From Jimgerdemannia flammicorona (Eukaryota > Mucoromycota > Endogonomycetes > Endogonales > Endogonaceae): 30,530 nucleotides of DNA. The DNA lies in the NCBI GenBank assembly GCA_003990745.1, contig RBNI01000481.1, positions 1 to 30,530 of the forward strand, read 5' to 3'. A program made the translations under genes and the position numbers. The notes beneath the pieces were generated by a model that saw nothing but the letters and a program-made list of their open reading frames with translations, searched no databases and was not told where the DNA came from. Of this stretch, positions 21,055 to 30,530 are shown piece after piece; the first letter of the stretch is position 1, and every line of letters begins with the position of its first letter.

Positions 21055-22160
21055 CTATCGCACCCTCCAACACTCAAACCCGCTGTCCACAAGCGCCGTG
21101 TAAGCCTTGGGGATATGCCCTATGAAAATGGGGGTAACGATTTCGCAATCGTGCAGGCGATATTGGTAAGGCTGATAGTATCGTCAGTCTCATGTTTTTA
21201 CGATTGATTTCATGGTTTGATATTCACCACTTCGGCCTTCCTCTCTTGAAGTGGACCATTATTGGTTTGCTTTTATGCTCACAGGTGGGAAACCAACCGA
21301 TGAATCCCTTGAGCAAGGACGAAAACGGTCGGAACTTGGTGAAATGTACTTATTTTAATCTTTTCATCCCATGTAACAATGTATTGTTGTTTGCTTCAAA
21401 GAGAATATTCCTTATTACGGTTTGCAAGTCAATTTGCCTGCAAATTGTTTATACGGATTATTATATTTTAAATAAAAATTAGTATTAAATGGCTTGACTA
21501 TGAATAAATGTTTTTGTATACAGGACCGTAATAAGGGATATTATTACTTGGACTGAAAAATCGAAGGATTCGGGTATATACTTTGCTCGCATTTCATATG
21601 CGGAGAGAGAGGGTTAATGTGCCAAGGCTAGAGCAGATACGACGCCAAAGATGTCGTACGATAGGATTCATTTGGATCGCAAAGAGCGGTGAGAGTGATG
21701 TCGAGGATATTGAGAACGCACACTTCCTTCCCTGATTAGTGACCTGTGTCTCATCATGAGGACCGATAATAGTTGACCTCGGTAACAGGAGTCCTTCCGA
21801 TCATGCTCTTCAAGTATCCTCGGGAATTCGCTATCAATTTCATTCCATACACCTTTCCCTAGAATGCTAAAAACAGAGAATAATAAATCATAGAAATTTT
21901 AGATTTTCAAAAAAAAAAACCCCCCCTGAATGTATGATTCCATAAGCCTCCAAACTGACTTCTTTGATGGAAGGGATTCAAAGATCAAGTCGATCTCACC
22001 CTTAATTTTAAGCTTGACTTTTAATTTGTCCAACAGGTACTTTGAGTGACCCTGGCTGGCATCATGGTTGCTTGTTTCGAAGGTAATGGCCCATACGTTT
22101 TCGCTTCCGCAGAGTCCGATTTGAGTTCTTGCGGAGCGAGGACGCACGGGAAGCTTCCCA
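21055..22160 (-). pseudogene. Possible unrecognised minus-strand gene or remnant
   Basis: Several minus-strand stretches read as plausible protein and could be exons. One is about 22147-21965 (VWAITFETSNHDASQG, SKYLLDKLKVKL, KKSVWRLMESYIQ). A second is about 21862-21660 (WNEIDSEFPRILEEHDRK in one frame, NILDITLTALCDPNES in another). A third is about 21345-21297 (FTKFRPFSSLLKGFIGWFPT, followed by a GTGAGC donor). A last is about 21150-21055 (EIVTPIFIGHIPKAYTALV, ending SGFECWRVR and TAG). No start codon or continuous splicing model could be fixed, and frames change within the second piece, so decay is as likely as a live gene. I do not recognise the family. Confidence 0.3.
21404..21542. repeat. 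Small inverted-repeat element, MITE-like, 139 bp
   Basis: The 18-base ends AATATTCCTTATTACGGT (21404-21421) and the inverse of ACCGTAATAAGGGATATT (21525-21542) match in 17 of 18 positions. The interior is AT-rich and non-coding. A target-site duplication could not be fixed because the outer bases are themselves palindromic. It lies between candidate exons of the minus-strand remnant. Confidence 0.6.
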
Positions 22161-22300
22161 CCGCTAAAAATAAATAATATTGGAAAAATTTATAGGTATA
22201 CTAGGATTGACGCATCTATTTTTTTTTTTTTTTTGGACAGACACCGAACAAACAGAAACACCACACATTATCGGCCTTTTATAGTCTCTGAAACGGGCAA

Positions 22301-22308
22301 TGACGTCA
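22301..22308. promoter_or_regulatory. CRE-type palindrome TGACGTCA upstream of the biotin gene
   Basis: A perfect TGACGTCA lies 108 bp before the chosen start codon, followed closely by a second half-site (GCGTCACG). This resembles an ATF/CREB-type bZIP site. Function is inferred from the motif alone. Confidence 0.4.
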
Positions 22309-22340
22309 CTGCGTCACGAGAACCGCGTCTTGATCGCCAC

Positions 22341-22385
22341 CAATTTACGCGGCTTCAATTTACGCGGTTTCAATTTACGCGGCTT
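22341..22385 (+). repeat. Three tandem 15-bp units with ACGCGG cores
   Basis: The unit CAATTTACGCGGCTT occurs three times in a row, with one changed base in the second unit. It lies 24-68 bp before the start codon of the biotin gene. Each unit holds ACGCGG, so it may be a promoter or 5' leader element rather than random DNA. Confidence 0.75.
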
Positions 22386-22408
22386 ACTCGCTCTGACACC
22401 TCACCCTA

Positions 22409-25400
22409 ATGCTACCGCTCTATCACCCTACACGCGCCCTCCAGCTTTACCATATATTCGCCGCAAACACAAATGTCGGTAAGACAATATTTGCCACGGG
22501 CTTGTGCCGCGCTGCTGCCATCGTCGCAGAGAAGAACAAGAAGAAGGTCTTTTACCTGAAGCCAGTGCAGACGGGCTATCCAACCGACAGCGACGCCAGG
22601 TAGTCGTGGAAACAACGATTGATCCTCTCATAGCTCCGGAGCCTTGCGAAGAATAGGCGACCTGTTTTCATCCTCTAACGCGTTTTCTTACCGCACTGAT
22701 AATTCTTGCTACCCTATAGACATGTCCGAAATTATTCTTTCCCTACCGTATCCACTCAAACAATCTACAAGTATCCTGATCCAGTAAGCCCGCATATTGC
22801 CACCGAAAAGGTCAGCCACTGTAAAATTATCGTCAGCAATTCGTGACCGTATTAGTCCACTCCCTGTCCTCAGCTTGCATACTTTCGCTGATTTGATTCA
22901 TCGATGCCTAGCCCCCCCCTGATGATGAAGTTCTTAACGTGATTAAAACCCACATCTCCGAATTCGCGGCAAGCGTTAAGAAAACGCCGGGAGGCGTTTT
23001 GTTCCTCGAGACTGCCGGGGGTCCGTTTGTAGCAATGAGTGATTGTCGCTTGGATAACCCACCTGCATCCATTTACCTAGTCAAATATCTTAATCTCTCG
23101 ATTTAATTTAGGGGTTCATAGTCCGATTATGTCAGGTATGTTGACATAATGTGCATCCGGCACACCCAATTCTTGCGCTATGTTCTTCATCTACAATCTC
23201 CTGCTCTTCAATTGCCATCGTCAGGCAACCTTCAATCCGATTTCTACCGCCCCCTCCGCCTCCCGACCATTCTCGTCGGCGACTCCAACCTCGGCGGCAT
23301 CTCCACCACTCTGACCGCTCGCGAATCTCTGCACATCCGTGGCTACGACATTCCCGCCATTTTGCTCTTCGATAACCCAAGGTTCTCGAACCACGAGCTC
23401 ATCGCCCGTCACTTCCGTTCCCTATCGCCCTCCACGGACACGGAAATAGAGGTGACTGTCATCCCTCCGCCGCCAGCGCAGGATATAGAATCTGAGCGAG
23501 ACGCCGAGCGGATGCGCGCGTACTACAAAGAAGTTGACGAATACCTGGTCCCTGTGATGGAGAGGTTGAACAAGAAGCACGAGGAACGGTTTGATAGGCT
23601 AGAGGGGATGGAAGCCAACGCCAAGGCAATAGTGTGGTGGCCGTTCACGCAGCACAAAAAGGTGAAGGAAGTGACGATTATCGATTCGGCGTACGGCGAC
23701 GTCATGGTCACCTACGGCCCCACGCCTGCAGACCAAACCGCCACCGCCGCCGATTCCGCGCCAAAACCCTCACCGGCATTACCACTATCCACGGTCTCCT
23801 CCTCCATCGTCTCCTACGAGCACTTCGACGCCTGCGCCAGTTGGTGGACCCAAGGTCTTGGCCACGGGAACCCTCAAATCACGCTCTCGGCCGCGCACGC
23901 ATCCGGTCGCTACGGTCACGTCATCTTCCCCGAGTGCGCGCACGAGCCGGCCATCTCCCTTGCCTCGCTCCTCCTCTCCACCATCGGCCGCCCCTGGGCC
24001 TCGCGCGTTTTCTACTCCGACAACGGATCCACGGCCACGGAGGTCGCACTCAAGATGGCGTTCCGGTCCGCCGCGCAGAGATACGGGTGGGAGGGGGACG
24101 CAGCGCGACGGGTGGACGTCATTGGCATCGACGGCGGATACCACGGCGATACCATTGGTGCCATGGACGCGTGCTCCGCCAACGTTTTCAACAGGCAGGT
24201 GCAGTGGTACGAACCCAAAGGCGCGTGGTTCGAGCCGCCCATCGTGCAGGTGAAGAAGGGGCGTGTGTGTGTGTCGTTACCTGGAGAGATGACGAGCGAG
24301 AAGAGTGCGAGCATCGAGTATGACGCGGTGGCTGACCTGTTCACGCCGCGGAGGTACCAGTCCGATCCTTTGCGGAAGAAATATGTGCAACATATTCGCA
24401 CGAGGTTGGAGAAGGAAGTCAGGGCCGGGCGGAGGTTTGGGGCGTTATTAATGGAGCCAGTGCTGATGGGGGCCGGAGGGATGGTGTTCGTGGATCCGTT
24501 GTTCCAGCGGAGTGTGGTAGAGGTCGTGAGGGAGTCTGGGGGTGCGTTGGAGAGCGGAATGGGATTGCTGCAGCGCAAGGAAGGGACGTGGTCAGGGCTA
24601 CCCGTGGTGTTTGACGAGGTGTTCACGGGGTTGTGGAGGTTGGGGAAACGGAACGGAGCAGAACTTTTGGATGTGGTGAGTTCTCACTCCCTTGGAGATA
24701 TGCTTTCATGGGTGTCCATCATGTTTTACGTTTTCAAGTGACGTGGCCATTCTGGTTGCTCTTGCTTTCTTTTCATCACTCTAGACTCCCGACATCGCCA
24801 CCTACGCCAAGCTCCTCACCGGCGGCGTACTTCCTCTAGCCGTGACGCTCACCAACCCATCCATCTTCGACACCTTCATCTCTTCGTCCAAGTCCGATGC
24901 GTTGCTGCACGGGCACTCGTACACGGCACACCCGATGGGATGCTCGGCGGCGAACACGGCGGTGCAAGAGATGGAACGCATGAACAGGCGCGGGGACTGG
25001 GAGGCCGCCAAGCTGGATTGGGGGGTAAAGACGGAAGGGGAGAATGGCGATTGGGAGGGACCATGGTGCGTGTGGGACAAGAAGGTGAGAATGGGGTTCG
25101 GGGTTGGTTTTTGGGTTGGAGATACGGTTGAGTAGAAGATATTTGGAATTTTGAAATGTGTTGTCGTGCGAGGAAATCTAGTATAACCGCTTATGCATCG
25201 CCCTCAATCGTCGTGTCATCGTTTCCTATGATCGTCGATATCGCAGACCGTGGATTACATTTCTTATCTCCCGAACGTAGAGGGCGTCGTCCCCATTGGC
25301 TCCGTGCTCGCGATCGAGCTCAAGGACGACACTGGTAGTGGTATGTTGCCCATCCGCTTCAATTAGTGTTTTATCCATGAAATCCTACACCATTGATCTT

Positions 25401-25673
25401 TCCCACCACTCATGATCTCCCCGCCCTATTGCCACAGGCTACGCCTCCACCGCCCCGCAGTACATCGTCTCCCGCCTCCGCCGTGATACCTTTGGCGCCA
25501 CCGATCTCAATGTCTTTGCTCGGCCCCTGGGCAATGTGGTCTACTTGATGACGTCTCAGGTGACGGCGCCAAGACAGGTGCGGGAGATCGAGCGTTTATT
25601 AGTGGAATGTTTGGAGGCAGGGAGGAACTCGTGGACGGGACTAGATGAGGGGTCTGGTGTTGTGTATTGTTAG
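22409..25673 (+). CDS. BIO3-BIO1: Bifunctional dethiobiotin synthetase / DAPA aminotransferase
   Basis: The protein would carry two consecutive steps of biotin synthesis: SAM-dependent transamination of 7-keto-8-aminopelargonate to DAPA, then ATP-dependent ring closure to dethiobiotin. Eight exons are inferred: 22409-22599, 22720-22810, 22912-23020, 23112-23135, 23225-24675, 24785-25084, 25247-25340 and 25438-25673, giving 831 residues with consistent phases. The N-terminal half has the dethiobiotin synthetase P-loop (ANTNVGKT, near residue 20), YLKPVQTGYP, LFLETAGGVHSP and VGDSNLGGIST. The aminotransferase half has WWPFTQHK, NGSTATEVALKMAFR, IDGGYHGDT, DEVFTGLWRLG (Asp near 602) and AKLLTGGVLPLA, whose Lys (near 631) should bind PLP. 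The fused order matches known plant and fungal proteins. The start at 22409 is the first ATG in frame with the P-loop. The acceptor at 25246 is the least certain junction. The enzyme may be mitochondrial, but no clear presequence is seen. Confidence 0.93.
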
Positions 25674-25694
25674 ATGGTCCAAGGAAATCCGAGC

Positions 25695-25700
25695 AATAAA
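25695..25700 (+). terminator. AATAAA polyadenylation signal after the biotin gene
   Basis: AATAAA begins 22 bases after the biotin gene's stop codon. The next gene starts only 114 bases further on, so 3' end formation and the next promoter are packed into about 140 bp. Confidence 0.5.
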
Positions 25701-25734
25701 AAAAATGGCAGCAGTTCAAAGAGCGGGAGTGTGT

Positions 25735-25740
25735 CACGTG
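25735..25740. promoter_or_regulatory. Palindromic E-box (GTCACGTGA)
   Basis: CACGTG, in the extended palindrome GTCACGTGA, lies 74 bp upstream of the start codon at 25814. Such sites are bound by bHLH factors of the Cbf1/USF type. Use here is an inference from position. Confidence 0.4.
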
Positions 25741-25813
25741 AGACTACGCCACGAGGAATTTGAGAAGTCCACGCCAAAGTCTCATTGGCCTTTTGCCATA
25801 AAAGAAACCCGGA

Positions 25814-28800
25814 ATGGCTTTCGATAAGGCTCTCAAGGATTTCGTCGTATCTGTCACGCTCAACCTCGTCCCAAATGTCTCCTTACAAACGCCCCTCCCA
25901 ACAACAACCCTCACCATCCCCTTTCGCCAGGGTCAGCTCATTCTCGACACCGTCCGCAAGCTCATGAACGACAACTTCGTGCCTGTCTACCTTGAGACCT
26001 CCATCCTGTCCACCGTTCACTCCGTGATGCTTGAGAGCCACAGACTTGACCTCGAAAAGTTACCCGAGGCAATAGTCGATCCCGACGCGCCCGAGGAGTT
26101 CCGCACGTCCGCTCGCGCGAATGCTGTCAAGAACGAATTGGTCGAGGCGTATCAGAATTATACGATGCAGTTCCACAACAAAGCTGAGGAGGCGAGTTAT
26201 CTCAATCGTAGCATGGCATCTCAATTTCTATACACATCCCACAATCTCACAATATATTTCCATTCGTCTTTCTTTGCTAATTGCCAATAAGATAGGATAT
26301 CTTCCCGAAAGCTTATCACACCCTGGTACACTCGCCCGTTTCTTCCATCTTTGATACACTCTTAGAGCTCGAGCAAAATTACGCACTATCGATTGATGAC
26401 TTGGTCAAGACGCGCGACAAAGAAATAGCTGATCTCCAGGCGAGGTGCGTGTGAAATGGCATAGAAGGCTCCGAAGATCTTTCTTGTCGCGTCCAACCAA
26501 GCAGAATCCTCCTCACATCTATACCCACCTTTTCCTCCTCTTCCACGCCAACAGACAGGCTCGCGAAATTGATTTTATTTCGAACCCTGCGCACGCCCGC
26601 TCCCGCCACATGGAAGACATCGAGATCCGCCAGGCGACGTGGGCTTCAGAGATTCACCAAAATTGCCAGACCCACCGAAGCGAGTACCGCGACTTCGTCG
26701 TCCAGCTCTACCAGGAGCACCAGATTCGCCTGTCGGCCCTCGGCCCCTCCACGAGCCGCGGGCCCTCACCGTCCTCTTCTTCTGTCATCACCGCCGGCGG
26801 CGCTCCGCCTGGTAGTGACAAGATCGACGGCAAGGAGATAGTCGCCGCCGCCATGAATCGCATGCGGAGCTGGGCGCTCAAGCGGAGCGACAGCAACGAA
26901 GCGTTGGCGGTCATAGCGGGCGTTGGCGGCGGTGGGCCAGCGAGACCGGCTCATCGCCGAAAGAGCTCCGCAAATCTAGTGGGCTTGCAGATCGAGGATT
27001 TTCCGGTGGAGGCGGAGATGTTTACGGCCACGCCGACGAGAGAGCAACCGGAGGTGCAGGTTGGTTCGGGTCTGCTTACGTGTGTTTGGCAGTTCCTTTT
27101 GTGGGTGTGGGCTTAAGCCGTTTAATGTGATGTTCACGCAAAATTTTCGATTAAGTACTCATATGTCTTAATCGACTTTCCAGGAGGAAGTCGATTCAAT
27201 GAAGCAAACGCAGTTGAAGAATTTGCAGGAGTTGGGATTTAATTCTGCGCAGGCTGAATGTGCCTGGAACCTAGCGAATGGCGATACGGTGCGTTGATGA
27301 TGGCAATATCATCCGAATCATTGCCAATTTCACTCGATACTCTCATCTCATCTCCTTTTCTCTTAAACCTCTGCCAGGAACAAGCTGCCGCCCTCCTCTT
27401 CGATAACATTGACCAAATCACCGCCGCCCTCGCTAACCCACCTCCTCCCCCACCCCGCTCGCGCCATAACTCTGTCTCTTCCACCTCGTCTGGCACGCAG
27501 CTGCCGCTGCCGCCGCCACGCCCCCTCACCCCCTCCTCCCGGCACGGCTCCCTCTCCGGCCCGGCTTCGGCCTCCAACTCGACCTCGCACTCGCGCCACA
27601 ACTCGCTCTCGGGGCCTGTTCCGACATCTCGGTCGAGCCGCTCGGATTCGGGAGGAGGCGACCGGTCTCTGAATCTGACTCGGACGCAGACTATGCCGGT
27701 TAATATGCTAAGCATGCAGCGAGGAGATGGACCCTTTGGAAAGGGCAGGAGCTGGAGCCCGATCTCGTTCCTGAAGGAGAAAAAGCAGGAAATGGAGAGC
27801 GCAAATATTGGCGGGGTCAGAAAGCTCTCGTCATGGTGGGGAAAGGCGATGGAGAATTTTGGGATGGAAAATGAAAGGTAGGTATGAGCAGGTGTTTTTA
27901 CGTAAATACGATGATCGGTTCGGTCAACTGCCGGTTCCAGGAGACTGTTCCGTTGTCACGTTGCACGTTGTCTACGACGTTCTCCACAATTAAATACCAT
28001 CCAAACACCCAACCACCTTTTCACAGCGACCCGCGCCACCTCAGACACCCTCACCACAGCTCAACCATGTTTTCATCGCAGCTCGTTGAATCCTTTACTA
28101 TCTCTCTGGGCACCGCGCAACTGAAATCGACGCACAACCTCCGCTTGCTTGTGATCGACATGGCCGATGAAGTGTTCAATCCGCTGCCGCGCGACCCGGG
28201 CCGCGAAATGGCGTATCGCGCACAAACCGCCGCGAACCTGTATTCATCGCACCCAAGTGCTGTGGTCGTGTTGGTTGGGAAGAAGGAGCTAGGGATTGCG
28301 GGCGGTGATGGGGGTGAAATGAGTACCATGACTGGGGAGTATGGCGGTGGGGAATATAGGCAAGGAGGAGTGGGCGGGAAGTATAAGTTTGGGAACGGAA
28401 GTAACCGAGGTACATGGTTGGGATATTCCCATATCTTTGTGTATTTGCTCCATCCAGAAGTGAGGAATTACTTTATGAGTTGGAAGTTTCTCGTAACACT
28501 TTCATTTCTATTGGTATAGCCCTTTTTGAACGCTGCCAACTTTCGCCTGAGTTCCACTTCGACGACATCGAGACGCAGCTGGCGGCGGTGGAGACAGACT
28601 TCTTGAATCCGGACGGAACGACGAGCTTGCAAGAAGGTATTTGGATTATTTCTATCTGGCCGCATTTTCATAATTTCTTGCTGATGCTCTCTGTTCCTCG
28701 CCCTTTTACTTGAATTACCATTGACCATGAATGATACAGGCGATTTCTTCACGACGCGCCACTCTAACCTGCCACAGACGCAAATCGTGTTCCACCTTGT

Positions 28801-29361
28801 GATGGATATGGATGGTATGTGACCACCTGTTTCAATCGATAGGTCTGCTCAACGAATGTCTTGCTAAACGAGTTCGTTTTTCATTCATCGAATTATTCCA
28901 TCAATTCACTGTATTCCTTATTTTCAACGAAACATCGCCATACTTCACCTCTTCCGACTTTAGTCATCAGCAAAACCGACCTCTCCTCACAACACCCGTT
29001 GATCAACGGCCTCCGCAACATCGTACGCCTAACCACACGCTTCGATATTTCATCCCTTTCTCTTCCCATGCTCCTCCTCCCAGATTCTTTCCTCGAGGCG
29101 CCCGACCCAGTGGTCACGGAACAATGGATGACCAAGCGCGGTGAGCTCCTCCTCAAGTACACTAAGGCATTCCTAATCGAGAATGCGCGCACGGGGAAGC
29201 ACGTGCCCACCGAAGGCGTGGAGCGGGGGGACGGCATCCTGACCACTATGCGAACTGTCGAATTCATGCTGCCCAAGAAGACGGGGCTATGGGACGGGAA
29301 CGTCGAGATCATGTTCGAGCAGTTTAGGGGTTTGTTGGTTGGTGTGTTCAAGGCGAGTTGA
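25814..29361 (+). CDS. C12orf4 / FERRY subunit 3 homolog with an inserted UBA-like domain
   Basis: In animals this protein (Fy-3) is part of the five-subunit FERRY complex, which binds active Rab5 on early endosomes and carries mRNAs. Nine exons are inferred: 25814-26191, 26296-26444, 26555-27059, 27184-27288, 27378-27877, 28045-28409, 28520-28636, 28740-28814 and 28964-29361, giving 863 residues against about 550 in human. Family motifs in order are AYHTLVHSPVSS and LEQNYALSIDDLV, then a coiled-coil-like part ending near residue 235 (FVVQLYQEHQ), then ESFTISLG and THNLRLL (near 561-575), FHFDDIETQL, FFTTRHSNL, INGLRNIV and SLPMLLLPD. The extra length is a Ser/Pro-rich insert (about 236-558) holding a UBA-like segment (about 351-390, with LGF loop and AAALLF helix). 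The first intron appears to use a GC donor (GAG|GCGAGT). The family match is strong from remembered motifs. The insert boundaries are approximate. Confidence 0.87.
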
Positions 29362-29764
29362 GGGGTTGCCAAAGAGGTTTGTGGAGGTGTGATGCGCCGA
29401 AATTCCGCGCATGGATCAAGACATTATCGGTTGTGGTCATTTGTATGGAAGCATAAAATTATTAATTGCAACACTATCGATGGAGGCAGTTGTCCGTGCA
29501 TAGAGCTGATCATGCTGTAGTTTTTTCTTTTTTTCCCCGCGTATGAGAAACCGTCGTTTGAAATGTTTCCAGTTGCACTAAATTAGATTTTTAGGATTGG
29601 TGACATCACAATAGCAAAACCTTCTTGAACCTTCCATTCAAACCCACATCATCTATATCTGCTACACTCCGACCTACCCGTGCTTTGTTCCTCCCATCAA
29701 CCATCGAGAAGACAGAACCCCCGACCACCACCCTAGGAACTTACTGCCGCAGCCTAGCCTACAA
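29362..29764. other. Intergenic region upstream of the DNAJC7-like gene
   Basis: No gene is seen. The first half probably holds the 3' end of the preceding gene, without a canonical AATAAA. A T-rich run lies near 29520. The second half holds the heat-shock element at 29622-29634 and a C-rich, probably transcribed, leader. Confidence 0.45.
29622..29634. promoter_or_regulatory. Perfect three-unit heat-shock element
   Basis: TTCTTGAACCTTC is three inverted nGAAn units in exact register (TTC-nn-GAA-nn-TTC), the consensus bound by trimeric heat-shock factor. It lies about 131 bp upstream of the start codon of a Hsp70/Hsp90 co-chaperone-like gene, the type of gene HSF usually controls. Confidence 0.65.
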
Positions 29765-30530
29765 ATGGACTCAATGGACACTTCACCAGATACCTTCCAG
29801 GACGGTGCCTTGTAAGTGTCAGCAAGCGGCTTGTCTTCAATATCTCTGTTCAAGTTCGGGGGACGGAATGGCAGGTTGGGACAGCCTACCTTCCAAAATG
29901 TGCTTTAGAAAGGTGCTATTATCCAACGGTCGATGCCAGCCATCCCCCTAGAAGAAAAATGGGGCTGGCAGTGAGGACTGTGTGGATAACAGGTTATAAG
30001 ATTGTGTGTACACGGTCCAACGGTTATTCTGCCACACCTGTTCCGGTCAAAAATGTCAACTTGAAGCCCCAACGTGTCTAATTCCTGTCAAAAAAAAAAA
30101 AAAAAAACGTTACTACTTTTTCGTCTGTAGAAGCGCAGAGGAGATTAAGACACAAGCGAACGAGGAGTATAAGGCTGGCCGGTATGCAGACGCTGTCAGG
30201 TTATATACGCAGGCAATCGGTACGTTATCCTTTTAGGCGCGGAGGGTCAGTTGTTTTTTGATCGTGTGCGCGAAAACCACAAGCACAAGCAAGGCTCTGT
30301 ACCTGCCGAAACCGTCTTCAAATCTCGATCTCCATCCCACGCCAACTTTCCCTAATCCACCTCTGTCTCTGCTCACGCCGTTGACCACAGCGCTCGCACA
30401 TTCGAATGCAACTTACTACAGCAACCGCTCGGCGGCGCTGATGATGCTCAAAAAGTATAAAGAGGCCGTGGCAGACTGCCGTTTAGCGACGGACCTGGAC
30501 CCAACGATGGTGAAAGCCTTCCTGCGTGCC
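29765..30530 (+). CDS. DNAJC7-like TPR co-chaperone, 5' part, cut by the window end
   Basis: DNAJC7/TPR2-type proteins use TPR units to bind the C-termini of Hsp70 and Hsp90 and a C-terminal J domain to stimulate Hsp70. Three exons are seen: 29765-29811 (MDSMDTSPDTFQDGAL), 30131-30219 and 30391 to the window end, with phases in agreement. The readable TPR region has AEEIKTQANEEYKAGRYADA, RLYTQAI, YYSNRSAALMML and KKYKEAVADC, matching the first repeats of this family, including the N-x-x-Y and N-R-x-A carboxylate-clamp positions. The J domain would lie beyond the window, so other TPR co-chaperones (Sti1, Cns1 or Tom70 type) remain possible. The first intron is long for this locus (319 bp) and holds 18 consecutive A (30090-30107). 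A heat-shock element precedes the gene. Confidence 0.72.

Larger units (their letters stand above)
20820..22408. other. Intergenic region with gene remnants and a small repeat
   Basis: This 1.6-kb gap is AT-rich in places, with homopolymer runs of A or T near 20932, 21908 and 22221. It contains a possible minus-strand gene or pseudogene (21055-22160), a 139-bp inverted-repeat element (21404-21542) and the upstream sites of the biotin gene (22301-22385). Apart from these I see nothing. Confidence 0.5.

Noticed and set aside
22341..22385. CRISPR-like short repeats
   Set aside because: The units are directly adjacent without spacers, only three copies exist, and the DNA is eukaryotic.
22300..22482. 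Upstream ATG at 22300 as start of the biotin protein
   Set aside because: Its frame does not match the P-loop frame and translates the 15-bp repeat. ATG 22409 is in frame with the dethiobiotin synthetase motifs.
23634..24323. 229-codon plus-strand frame and overlapping minus-strand frames
   Set aside because: These are GC-rich shadows of the aminotransferase exon, which carries clear family motifs in another frame.
29925..29975. Inverted GCCAGCC/GGCTGGC pair as a structured RNA
   Set aside because: It lies in an intron and the arms are short, with no other support.

Overview
The window looks like nuclear DNA of a filamentous fungus, most likely a basidiomycete of the Agaricomycetes type. 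The evidence is intron-dense genes with short GT-AG introns, CpG-rich coding sequence, a fused biotin gene of the fungal/plant type, and a neighbouring block of AT-rich, CpG-poor Ty3/gypsy retroelements. No rRNA, tRNA, CRISPR array or bacterial-type operon was seen.

Left part (1-17380), transposons. A cytosine-rich, gene-free stretch (1-640) is followed by a decayed plus-strand Ty3/gypsy integrase/chromodomain remnant (about 640-1735). A 411-bp, almost fully palindromic hAT-like MITE (1263-1673) sits inside the chromodomain between 8-bp target duplications. The main occupant is one minus-strand chromovirus-type LTR retrotransposon (2606-17375) flanked by the 5-bp duplication GTTTG. Its order in its own sense is 5' LTR, PBS, gag with zinc knuckle, dUTPase, protease, RT, RNase H, integrase, chromodomain, PPT, 3' LTR. 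The LTRs are about 2.06 kb long. The 5' LTR was hit by a solo LTR of the same family (duplication AGATC), and that one was hit by another (duplication GAAGA), so three LTRs are nested like dolls. Removing the two later insertions gives an original element of about 10.6 kb. Every LTR carries a sense-orientation reading frame of about 365 codons just downstream of a TATA box, with PPxY motifs, plus two TGACTCA sites and an AATAAA signal. All internal genes are broken, mainly by C-to-T / G-to-A changes.

Right part (17880-30530), host genes, all on the plus strand and in the same direction. These are a Spt8-like WD40 subunit of SAGA (18228-20819, 10 exons); a bifunctional dethiobiotin synthetase / DAPA aminotransferase (22409-25673, 8 exons); a C12orf4/FERRY subunit 3 homolog carrying a large low-complexity insert with a UBA-like domain (25814-29361, 9 exons, one probable GC-AG intron); and the start of a DNAJC7-like TPR co-chaperone (29765 to the window end), preceded by a perfect heat-shock element. 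A 1.6-kb gap between the first two holds traces of an unrecognised minus-strand gene or pseudogene and a small inverted-repeat element.

The host genes serve separate tasks (transcription, biotin synthesis, endosomal transport, protein folding) and do not form a pathway cluster. Exon boundaries were inferred by eye from splice signals, reading phase and remembered family motifs. No search or alignment program was run.
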